Under the pieces are notes generated by a model. The model was not told the origin of the DNA and searched no databases. It saw nothing but the letters and a program-made list of their open reading frames with translations. This document shows positions 39,601 through 51,600 of a stretch of DNA of 64,000 nucleotides, one piece after another (positions within the stretch are counted from its first letter, which is position 1; each line of letters starts with the position of its first letter). The stretch comes from Plazaster borealis (taxonomy: Eukaryota > Echinodermata > Asteroidea > Forcipulatida > Labidiasteridae). The DNA lies in contig CM037473.1 of assembly GCA_021014325.1 (NCBI GenBank), positions 8,759,501 through 8,823,500 of the forward strand. Reading direction: 5' to 3'. The position numbers and the translations under genes are program-made.

Positions 39601-42600
39601 TTGATTTGCAGGTTTTGGTGCAGCAAGAGGTTTTTTATTTGCAGGAGGTTTTGCAGTAGCGAGAGTTTTTGGATCTGCAGGAGTCTTTGGAGTAGCAAGA
39701 GATTTTGGAGTAGCAAGAGGTTTTTAAATAGCAAGATGTTTTGGTGCAGCAAGAGGTTTTTGATTTGCAGGTTTATGGAGTAGGAAAAGGTTTGTGGTGC
39801 TGCGAAAGGTTTTGATTTCATGAGGTTTTTGATTAGCAAGATGTTTTTTATTTGCAGGAGGTTTTGATTAGCAAGAGGTTTTTGATTTGAAGGAGGTTTT
39901 GTAGCAATATGTTTTTGATTTGCACATGGTTTTAAAGTATCGAGAAGTATTCGATTTGAGGCGATTTTGGAGGAACAAGAGGTTTTTGCTTTGCAGGAGG
40001 TTTTGCATTAGCAAGAGGTTTTGGATCTGCAGGAGGTAGCAAGAGGTTTGGGTGCAGCGAGAGGGTTTTGATTTGAAGGAGGTTTGGTAGCAATATGTTT
40101 TTGATTTGAACATGGTTTTATAGTATCAAGAAGTATTCGGTTCGAGGAGAGTTTGGAGGAGCACGAGGTTTTTTGCTTTGCAGGAGGTTTTGCAGTAGCA
40201 AGAGGTTTTGGATCTGCAGGAGGTTTCAGAGTAGCAAGAGGTTTTGGTGCAGCTAGAGATTTTTGATTAGCAAGAGGTTTTTGATTTGCAGGAGGTTTTG
40301 TAGCAATATGTTTTTGATTCGCACATGGTTTTATAGTATCGAGAAGTATTCGATTTGAGGAGATTTTAGAGGAGCAAGAGGTTTTTGCTGTGCAGGAGGT
40401 TTTTGCTGTGCAGGAGGTTTTTGGAGTAGCAAAAATTATAATTCTGATTTGCTGGAGGTTTTTGGATAGGAAAAGGTTTTTAATTTCCAGTACGTTTTGG
40501 AGTAGCGAGAGACTTTGATTTGCAGAAGGTTTGTTGATTTGCAGGAGGTTTTGCAGTAGCGAGAGTTTTTGGATCTGCAGGAGTCTTTGGAGTAGCAAGA
40601 GGTTTTTGATCTGCAAGAGGTTTTTAAATAGCAAGAGGTTTTGGTGCAGCAAGAAGTTTTTGATTTGCAGGTGTTTGGAGTGGAAAAGGTTTGTGGTGCT
40701 GCGAAAGGTTTCGATTTCATGAGGTTTTTTATTAGCGAGAGGTTTTGGATTTGAAGGAGGTTTTGTAGCAATATTTTTTTATTAGCACATGGTTTTAGAG
40801 TATCGAGAAGTATCCAATTTGTGGAGGTTTTGGAGTAGCAAGAGGTTTTTGATCTGCAAGAGGTTTTTAAATAGCAAGAGGTTTTGGTGCAGCAAGAGGT
40901 TTTTGATTTGCAGGTGTTTGGAGTGGAAAAGGTTTGTGATGCTGCGAAAGGTTTCGATGTCATGAGGTGTTTTATTAGTGAGAGGTTTTGGATTTGAAGG
41001 AGGTTTTGCAGCAATATTTTTTATTAGCACATGGTTTTAGAGTATCGAGAAGTATCCAATTTGTGGAGGTTTTGGAGTAGCAAGAGGTTTATTTTGCTTT
41101 GCAGGAGGTTTTATAGTAAGAGACTTTGATTTGAAGAAGGTTTAGTAGTAAGAGGTTTTTGGTTAGCAAGAGGTTTTTGATTTTACAGGAGTTTTCAGAG
41201 TAGGAAGAGGTTATTGATTTCAAAGACGTGGTTTTTAATTTCTTTGAGGTTCTTTGAGTAGCAAGAGGTTTTTGATTTGAAGGAGGTTTTGTAGCAATAT
41301 TTGTTTAGAGTAGCATTTGATTTTAGAGTTGCGAGAAGTTTTTGAAATTATGGAGGTTTTGAATTAGCAAGAGGTTATGGAGGAGCTAGAGGTTTTTGTT
41401 TTCGGAGAAGGTTTTCTAGTAAGAGATTTTGATGAGCAGGAGATTTTGGAGTAGCAAGAGGATTTTATTTACTTTAGGTATTGGAATAGCAGGAGGTTTC
41501 CTTTTGGAGGTTTTAGAGTATTGAGAGGTTAATGATTTGGGAGGTTCTAGAGTAGCGAGACGTTTTTGATTTGCAGGAAGTTTTGGAGTAGCAAAAGTTT
41601 TTGATTTGCAGGAGGTTTGGAAAGCAGCAAGGGGTTTTTGATTTGCAGGTTTTGTAGTTAGAGTTTCTTCTTTTCTGAGTTTTTAGTTAGCAAGAGATTT
41701 GTTTGTTTGTTGAGATACTTCAAAATAAATGATTTCGTGTTGCACACCTTTGTTTTGTCTGCAGGCAATGTAGTGGAGTTGTGGGGTTTGTTGATGTCCC
41801 CTACCTGGTGCTAGAACCCACACACAACAAGCAAGACTTTGCTGATGCTAAGGAATTTAGGCACTTACTGAAGGCTATGGGAGATCATTTGACACAGTAC
41901 TGGAAAGACATCAACATCAGTTAGTATTCAAGACTTTAACAATTGAACCTTGTATGTGAAGATGAATTTTGTTTGACAGAGTTTTACTTGTAAGGGCACT
42001 TTAGCAGGCATGGACTATACACAATAAACACCACTATCTTAGCAGGTAAAACCTATCTCTTCCAATCCAAACATTTTCAAGTCCAGTAATTGTGTGTGAC
42101 CAGCAGCACTATCGAATTACCCCCCCCCCCCCCCCAAAAAAAGTGCAAGCATTGCTATGTTCATCGCACACATAAATGAAGCCTTCTGAAATACATTAAA
42201 ACAACTTGGTTCCATGTACACATTGTCAGGCAGGAGGTCTTCCAGAATTATTTCCAAACGGAAATTAGAAATCCAAAGAGCCAGATGCATACCATGAAAG
42301 CTCTTTGTGGGAAATATTATTGAATAGACATAAACAGATTACCAAGACTGTACACATCTCTGCAGAAGTCATGCTTGCAGCCAACCTTCTTGAGTTACAG
42401 GTGGCAATGGATGATGATACTGTTTATTTTGTTGCAGTGTCCATGGGTGTGACCAAGTTCTGGGAAAGCTTTGGGTATGTCAGCCAACACTGGAAGGATC
42501 CACCCTCTGATGACGTCAAGTTTGTTCGCAAGAGAGCTATGCAGACTCCAACTCTTGTGCAGTGTGGTAAGTTGTCAAACGTCAAAATGTGTGTTCCCAG

Positions 42601-45600
42601 TGTTTTGCCCTTCACCCATTTGCCCATACTCCTGTTTAATTATTTGTTCTTTTATTAAATAGCCCATTTGCCCTTCTGCTTATTACCTGTTAGCTCTTAG
42701 CCTTTTTTATTGCAACCATTTGCCCGTCTGCCATTTTAACCTATTTATTACCATGTAGCCAGTATTTGTATTTGCCTTTTTGCCAATTTTTCAACTGTAC
42801 CAGTATTACTAATTCGTGACCCTATCTGTAAAAAAAATACATGTATGTATTTATGATATTTTCCAGATGCCTGTCTGAAGTGGCGGATCATACCATTTTC
42901 TGCTAGTAATATCAACCGAGTATTCACAGATGATTGGCAGTGTTCCATGAATTCAGATATCACACACAATAGGTTATTTATCTTAGTTTTAATTAATTAC
43001 TGCAAAAAAAGGATAAGATAAAGTTAATAAGAATTGGCTTAATATTTAGTTTTGCAGGCAAAACCAAGTTGGGTCTTTGTATAAAGTTCAGTGCATCAAA
43101 GTTAGGAGTCTAACCTGGGCTTTTGTGTTAAATTTTCCATGTTATCTACCTTACTTGTAAAGTACATAAAACTGCCAGGAATTGTAGCAGAAAACTTGTT
43201 TTTGTCAGTGTTATTTCCCTGTACGGACCCTGTTTAAAAAAATCTTACTTAGATTTAAAGATTTCTTCTTCTGACAAAAGACCAGTTGAATTCCAGCCTT
43301 TACTAATTACAGGTGCTCAAATGCAGAACAGAAAGTCCCAGTTACAGTTGGTGTGTTCAAGAAAGAAATCAAGTCGGCAGAAGACCAGAAAAAGGACATT
43401 CTGGAGGTATTTTTTATATATATATTTTTTTATTGTTTTGTCTCTCATGCTATCCAGGAGAAGTATTAAGAAGTTGGGATGACTTTATAAGGTGCAATTA
43501 AGATGCATATTTGAACTGCAATGTTCTTATTTCTCTGATTATCCCCTTTTTCTATAACATTTGCTAGTAAGTTGATCAACCTTTTGGAGCCCTCAACTGC
43601 ATTGGTTGTGTATGGTAGAACAACCGTACGCTGAACTAGCTGTGTGTAAATGCATTCACCACAAAATATTGCAGGCTATGGTACATAACAGTCAAAACCA
43701 TGTGGATGATGTTAAATGGTCGGACAGTAGAAGGGCTTTACAATACAATTCATGCAGTAATTAAAATACAGTTAATATGTTGAATACAATGAAACATAAC
43801 AACTAAACCACTGAAAGACACGGAATTCATAAATTTACAATAGGACAAATTGTACAAAGGGATGCAATGACCCCATAGCTACATTACAACATAAAATGAT
43901 AGCTACAAGATGCTACATTGCAACTAAGTTACACAACACAGTTTATATGTACGAAACACAATGCAATATTTGTAGCACAATGCAAAGCATAGCCGCAATG
44001 CAACATGATCCCCATTATGAAATGACCGACCAAAATAATATATGTCGCAACACAATTCAACTATGTTCTGGAAAAACTGTAAAATTTACAGTTCTGTACA
44101 ACTCATTAAAATAAACATTTCAAAGTTTTGTGTGTAAGTAAAGTTTAAATATTAATGTTAGAATTGCAAGAAGTGGTTATTATTTAGCACACGTTTCTTT
44201 CCTTTTATTGCAGGACATCAAAAAGAAACAAGAAAAACTTGATAAAATTGAGGTACGTCTTTTAAACCATTATATTACAGATATTGACCATTTTTATGTT
44301 GGGATATTTATATTTAAGAAGACCTTATGACCAGCAATTGCCCTCCCCCCCAAAAAAATAATAATAATAAAAAAAAAATTTAAAAAAATAATAATAATAA
44401 TCTTTTCTAAGCACCAACCACCTCCCCCACTTTGGTGTTTTCTGCTTAAATCCATTAAAAGAGGACCTCTGTAAAAGATTCCTTTTTAAAGTAGAAAAGT
44501 GGCTTTATTCCCAAACCTTGTCACCAGAAAGAAAAAAAAAACCGGCAACTGCAATAGCAGAATTACAACAGTGGAATAACAAATATCTTTATGGGTTTGT
44601 GTTTGTGGAACACCATGGATGTAATCACACGACATGTATCCAATTTGTCGCTATGCAAAGTGGCACAGCTTTTTATGTTAAATTTCTTGATCGGCAAATA
44701 GTAAAACAGATCTGCTGTGTATGGTTTTCCTGGAGTTAAGATTTTGGTTTTGGGGATTAATTCTTCAGAGAGAGCGACGTGGTTCTGAGGTGTTTACCAT
44801 ATCTGATGATGACGAACCTCATGAGATCTTCCTAGACCGAGACAGAACCAGGAGGGTTAGATTTAGTTTCACAACCACCACTGTTCCTTTAACCCTGTTT
44901 ATGATTCTCATATTTACTCTTTAAATATGCAAATGGGTTTTTGTTTGTTTGCTGTTTTAATGTTGTTCATTTCATTTTTGCCATTCTATCCATTCGCTCA
45001 AATTAAGTTGATCCTGTTTAATTGAAAACATAATTTTTTTCATATCTTGTCGGGGATGGTGGCTGGTTCATATGTGTGCTAATATCTATTGATGATTTGG
45101 GGCCCTTGTCCTATTTTCACTTTTTAAAATTTTTTTCCCCACAATATTTCAGATGGAAATATTTCTGTGCAGGATAATCAGCAAACTATCAGATTGAAAC
45201 TTATTTAATTTTTAATATTATAAATATTTATTTCTTGTTGTAAACACTTTTAATGCTGGTTTGAGAGCAGTAGTGTGCTGGGGACTGAGAATTTTTGAAT
45301 GTTGAAGTGAATGTTTCACTCTGCGTCTGATGTACAACATAGTGTTTTTAGTTTGGGCTCTAGTTTGGGCAAATGTGTTCAGTCACACTAAACTTACTAC
45401 ACATGCAATCTTCATTCTAGAAAATTGGTCCCATGCAGTATCAGTCCTGGAATTTCGTCTTTGAGAGGGCAAGGCAATTTTCATTTTGCAAAGGGCACTT
45501 CCATTGGAAAATCTTAAAGTCTATGGGAAACTCTTGAAGGGGCACCAAGGCCAAGACCAGGGGCAAATAAGGCCATGGCCTCCGTGGCCTCCATGTAATT

Positions 45601-48600
45601 CTGGGCCTGCAGTATCAAATAACATGACACATTGGTGACAACCAATCTGAGAGCACAACTTGTTATGTTGAAACAATACGAGCTGAATCTTTTCTTTTAA
45701 GAAGTTGCCTGTTTCAGTCTAATTTAACTGAAAATATGCTGTCCAATCATTTAGTATGTTCAAAAACTTGTGATCAAAAAATCAGTTTTTGACAATGAGT
45801 TTGTTATAATTTTGATCTCAATTTCATAATATTGTAGTTACTGTTAAAAAAGGAGAGTGCGAATTCATCCTTTTTGCAGTCTTCATTGTTATTTGAATAT
45901 TGAGACCAAAATGAAATATCCTGTATTTATTTAATCGGGGCAGCCTTGAAAGCACATAAGATAAATAATTTAATATTATATTTATCAATCAGGCATAATG
46001 CAGGGGCTTAAATTGCTAACTCATTATTGTCTTGTCTACTCTTTTTGTTAAAGGAACGTTACAGAACTGGTAATTAAAATTTTCTTTAAGATCACAGATT
46101 TACATAAAACTTACACGGTCTAATGATGATGATAGTAGAAAACATCCCTAGAAATATTTCTGTCTGAAATGCCATATTTGATGAGAAATAAATAAAACTA
46201 ATTTCCGATTGGAGTTTATCGCTCATGAGCGTTTTATTTATGCATTGTATAACACATGCAAATGTGTGATAGGTTTTTCAATATTTTCTCGTGACCCAGA
46301 TGGCCGATCGATATCAAACTTCTACAGGTTTGTCAGTTTATGTATAATGGTGGATTTTATAAAGTGCTTACACTGCCAGCAACTGTCTTGTTAGCAAAAA
46401 ACAATTCTGTAATGTTCCTTTAACACCATTCATGATTTCCTTGTTAAAATATTGACAGTTATTTCCTCATGTAAGGTCAAACCAATGCTGTTTTTATGCT
46501 GTTTTATGCTGCTGTTATTCACCAGACCTGACTAACAGCGATTAAAATTGCTAACTCATTTTTATCCTGTGTACTCTGTAACATTATTGTTGATTTCCTT
46601 GTTATTTATTGACATGTGTTTCCTCATATTGTAATGAACGTGAAATCAATGCATTTTTTGTTTTTATATCCCCAGACCTCGCTGCCACCACCCAAACCAC
46701 CAAAACCAATTGGCAAAGCATCTCCAGTGCAAAGCTACAGAGAAAAGGTAATAAAATGCGAGAATTTCTTTTCAGCTTTGCCTTCCCAATAACATCACTT
46801 AGGCCACTGTGAGTTAAATTCCAACACGGGGTGGGGATTCAATTGTTACTCACATTACATTGACCACAGGAATACAAAATCTGAGCCCAGTTTTAAAGAG
46901 TTGCTTAAGCACAAAATTAAGCTAAGCACAAAACAATTTTCTTGACTGGATATCTAGTCTCAGCAGACTAAGTCATGGAAATCATTCAGAACACCAATTC
47001 TTGGTCAATGCCACATGAGTATCCATTGAACAGGCATGATATTCTTCCTACTTCAGTCTGATTTCCGATTTGTTACTCTTGGAAAAAGCAGACAAATTGT
47101 GATTACATATCCTGAAAAGTCTATTAATAAATACTTTGGAGAGTTTACGAACTCTGATTGGTCGAAGACTGGTCATGTATAGGTGTACTAAGATGTAATA
47201 TAAAGACAGCTTCTGTGAACTAGGGAATAAATAGCCTCTAAAACAAACACATTGTTATGCACAATGTGCTTGTTGTGAGGGGAACTTTCAAATCAACTGT
47301 TCTCTTTGTGTGTATTGTTTTTTTGGCAACAACAGATGGTGCCGCGTGCACGCGCATGGGCGTATGCGCAGAAAATGTATCAATTTGAGGAAGCTGGTAT
47401 GCGCATGAAACCAACATAATGCAAAGCATGAAGCTGAACACCAACCAAAGGTTTTCTATTAATGGTGCAGTTAATTGTCAAAGCTCTAGTCTGGTTCTTA
47501 AAAATATGCCAAAATATTGAAGTATTATGTGTAAGAGATTAGCTTCCACGCAAAAGTTGAACAGCCTAAGGAACGGCCCTTGAACATGAGTAGAACATTT
47601 TAAAATTAATGGCGAAAGAAAAATTGTACCTTTTTGTCTTTAAAAGTGTTTATTAATGGGAATAACAGTGTAGGGAGCCGATCTTCACTTGTTGTAGACC
47701 AATAGCAATATACTAGCAAGATGAAGCTTAATATATTCACTAGAGCCCAGCTCCTAATTCTAGATGCATAAATTGTTTTGAACATTTTTGACACAGACAT
47801 GTTTACATGACAGACGAACGATTTCAGAGTATTTTCCAGTAAGTGTTCCTCATATCTTGCGCTGGTGTTAAAATGAAGCTGCATGTGTGTATGTACACAT
47901 CTTTATCCTTTGTGCCATGCACACAGTACGAGTGAGCAGCCCAAGTGGTTATGCTCTTAAATCTCTGAATATATAGATTATATAATGCACAGGTAAAGAA
48001 TGAAAGTACTGACATGACTGATATGCAGAGCAGATTGCAGATACATGTAGCCAAACAACAGCATTGCACTTATCAGCTGTTTCACTGGTTTGTTTTCTAA
48101 AAATGGATGTGCCCGCACAGCTTACATGTGCAAGGCAAGCTGGAGCTCCTGTCAATATACAGCTCAATATGACTGGCAACCACAGGTGTTTTGTAATACA
48201 TGTACTTTTTTGAAATTTCTTTATCCTTAGCCCATTGGGAAGGCTTCTCCAGTTGTTAATCAAGCTAACAGGAGGTTTTCTGCCCCTCCGGCATGTAGCA
48301 GTAGACAATCATCAGCCTCAAATAGCAGATATGCTACCACACAACCTGCCAAATATGAAAGCAAGAAAGCAACTCCTGCTGTGCAGAAAAAACCTGTCGC
48401 AAAACAACAGGTAAATCTTCATCTGAAATCTCCAAGAAAGGTTTTTCCTTACATAGGTTGATGCTAATGCAAGATCGTGTGTTTGATGTGTGGTTGCTTC
48501 TTTTTTTGGTTTTGCTGTGCCGAACTGGAGAAAAGTTAACCCTTTAGAGACCATAGCGGCCGCAAATGGCTTACACCAAAATGCCCATAGCCGTCGCAAA

Positions 48601-51600
48601 CGGCTGCAAAATTTGACCTACTTCCGCTCAAAGCAGAGGGTCAAAGAAAACGTATCGGACCGAATTGACATTTTCAAATTTTCCCATGTTAACATAGAAT
48701 ATACAATTCTAAAACAAAGCCATGTATTTCTGTTTCATATCAATTTTCTTGACATTTTTCCTGAGTATAACGGAGCCAAAAATCTCTAAGCTTAGCAATG
48801 TCTAGGCGTATGGTGATGGTTATACAGAAATGAACAATCTCTAAAGGGTTAAACAATGTGTTTCACCAGAAAATTGTACATTCCCATTCAAATTTTTGTT
48901 TGATTCCAGTGTAAGGTAGACAATTTTGAATTCATTGTTATTTATCCTCAGCACTTTTAATGTTAGTATATTGTTATAGATTTTTTAAAGATTTGTGTAT
49001 ATAATAATATATTTTTGTATTGATATTTTTATGTATGTGTAGCCAGAGGTATTCGAATTGAAAGCCTTCGGGCCACAGTTTTTAAGTAAACTTTTTAAAT
49101 TCCGGGCATATGCCTTTGGTTTTTGTTAAATATTTTGTGAATGTATGCTGTTTTTGTGTTTTATGCCGAATAAATAATAGTAATAATAACACAACAATTA
49201 CATTGATTGATATGGGTTGTTGGAAAGTATTGAATTGTCTGGTAAAACCAGCCTTCCTTTGTAAACCCTTGAACATCCTGATGTCCATTAGCTTTTCCCG
49301 ACTTTAAGAGAATGCTCCAGAGATCAGCAGCTAGTCTTACCAAACTCCTCAGAGCAGTCAGTATTTGTGAACTCAAATTTGCCATGTACTTTTCAGAAAG
49401 CACCTCCAGCTCCTGCAGTAAAGAAAAGTGTTGCTATTAAGAGGCTCAATAGTAAACCATCATCATTTAGCACAAGCAGCAGTGAGGTAAGGTTAGACTT
49501 GGAATTCTCTCTTGGAAACAGTCATCGTAAAGGTGAAAAAATACCTGAGAAATTCAGGGAATTAGTGTCCAGACATCAAATTGAATCCCTCTTTATTTAC
49601 TGAATATTGCTGTTTTCATTTAATGCAGTTGTGTCGTATGTTCTCTTACAAGCACAAGTCATGTGGATTTTTTTTACATTCGCATTAGGGATGGGTAGTC
49701 TTGATATGCAGAGAGCTAGCTAGAATTAGTATTAATTATAATGTACACCAAGAGATATATTATTTGAAAGCTGATTCCCACTTACCCACCAATGACGTTC
49801 TCCCAGTAGTACCCGTTTTTATCTTGGAAGTCTTCTTATTTTGATTTTCCCTTTAAATATATACTTTCCTAGGGTTATTAATTAATTCTTACATTACCAC
49901 CATGTATTTCTCTCTTTTTGAAGAGGTGTTGATTTATTCTGAATGTTTCAACGTGTGCTTGAGTTTTCATTCAGAAACTGAAAACAGTTGTTGCTTTTTT
50001 GTGGCAAATTGCAACCTAAGAGAAAAATGCTCTGTATGATTTTGTAATTTTTATCAATAAGGAGTGTACAGTGCTTATTATAAGTCCATCCTTGAAGGAC
50101 AATATCAAATTAAAATGTTAATGTTCTTTATTCCCAATACAATAACTACATCAGTTTAAAATAGTATCATTAATAAATCAGCACTTCTGACTGAATATCT
50201 TTATTTCAAATTTTCTTGTCAATAGGATAAATCCCCCGAACCTGCCAAGAAAAGGAGGCTGACAGTAAACTCTCAATTGTCGACAGATGAAGAGATGGAA
50301 ACAGATACGACAACAAACAGCTCATCAGAGGCAGATGTGCCCTTCTTCGATCTACAGCAAGAGATTGAAAGTATGGCCATTATGTTTATGATTAATATTT
50401 TAATTGGGGTGGGGGGGGGGGTTTCTTTGCAAGGCTACTAGCTACTAGTCTTTAAAGGGTTAACTCCACAATTGGAGCAGTATGTATGTATTAAATAACG
50501 GAGTGATGACTCATGATGTGCACTAAGATAATTACAGGCTTAGATCCAGAGAGTAACTTTATAAATGTTGAAGTATGGCTGAGAGTTGTTTTCAGGGTAC
50601 AATAAAATCTTGTAGTGAAAATGTTGTAAAGTTTAAATTCATAGAATTACCACGGTGAGCTGTTATGTCTAGGCAGACATGGTCAGACATGGGGGAAATT
50701 TTTACATTTGTATTCCTAAGCTCAATTTTTAAAAAACGCCATAAAGATTCATCTAAACATGAAATAGCCAATCAGTCTTCAATGCTAATTACAAAATATT
50801 GTTTCCCAAAGATGTTGGTAAACAGGTAGAGGCTTTTGTTGATGGCAAGTGGTATGCAGGCAAGGTCGTCAAAGTCTTTCAGAAACCCGGAGGCAACATC
50901 ATCAGGTGGAAGGTCAAATTTGATCTCCATCCTAAAGACAAATACGACAAGAGGTAATGAAAAAATCCATGCTGATAATCAATGAAAGGTTCAGACATGA
51001 CTGGTAATGATTTTTATAAAGAACAACAAGTTTAAAATTCCAAAGTTTGCTTTTTAGAATCTTTATAACGTAATGCAAATGTCCTGAGAAAATATTTCTG
51101 TCTGAAACACTTCCATGTGCATAAAAGTGTCAACCAAATTTGATTTTGCATTTATTTTTTAATCTTTTTTTGTTTGCTGAAATAAAACTATGCTCATGCA
51201 AACATGCACAAAACATATCTTTATTCATCGTTTTCTCAAGATCCTTATACATTTTTCACTGTGTGGTTGTTAGATATGTATGTCTTGATGGTTAAATGAA
51301 TTTATGCTTCTAAAAACCGATGACGTTTCATACTTGTAAATCAATCGGTAATTCTTTGAAGAAAAAAACCCACATCAAAAGTAATCCTGTTTTGTGAACA
51401 CCTTGGTTTCTGATTTGTCTGCAGTTATGATAAAGACAGTGAAGAACTCAGGCTGGCTACGATCCCCTCTGAACAATTTCAAGAAGAGTTTTCAAGAACA
51501 ACCCCTGAAGATACCTTGCCGAAAATGTCATCCCCGATCCATGAACCTGCGGTCCAGAAGGTTACTCCCACTACATCAACAAAAGCCAAACCAGTAGCTC

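Noticed and set aside
37466..41030. Long minus-strand ORFs rich in Leu, Gln and Asn inside MORC2 intron 12
   Set aside because: They are the conceptual translation of the 18-bp repeat array, with no start context, splice sites or conserved protein.
37489..41690. Possible CRISPR-like array
   Set aside because: The units are adjacent and degenerate with no unique spacers, and this is an animal intron.
45430..45600. Possible dispersed repeat around GGAATTTCGTCTTTGAGAGG in MORC2 intron 18
   Set aside because: It looks repeat-like, but no second copy or end structure is visible in this window.
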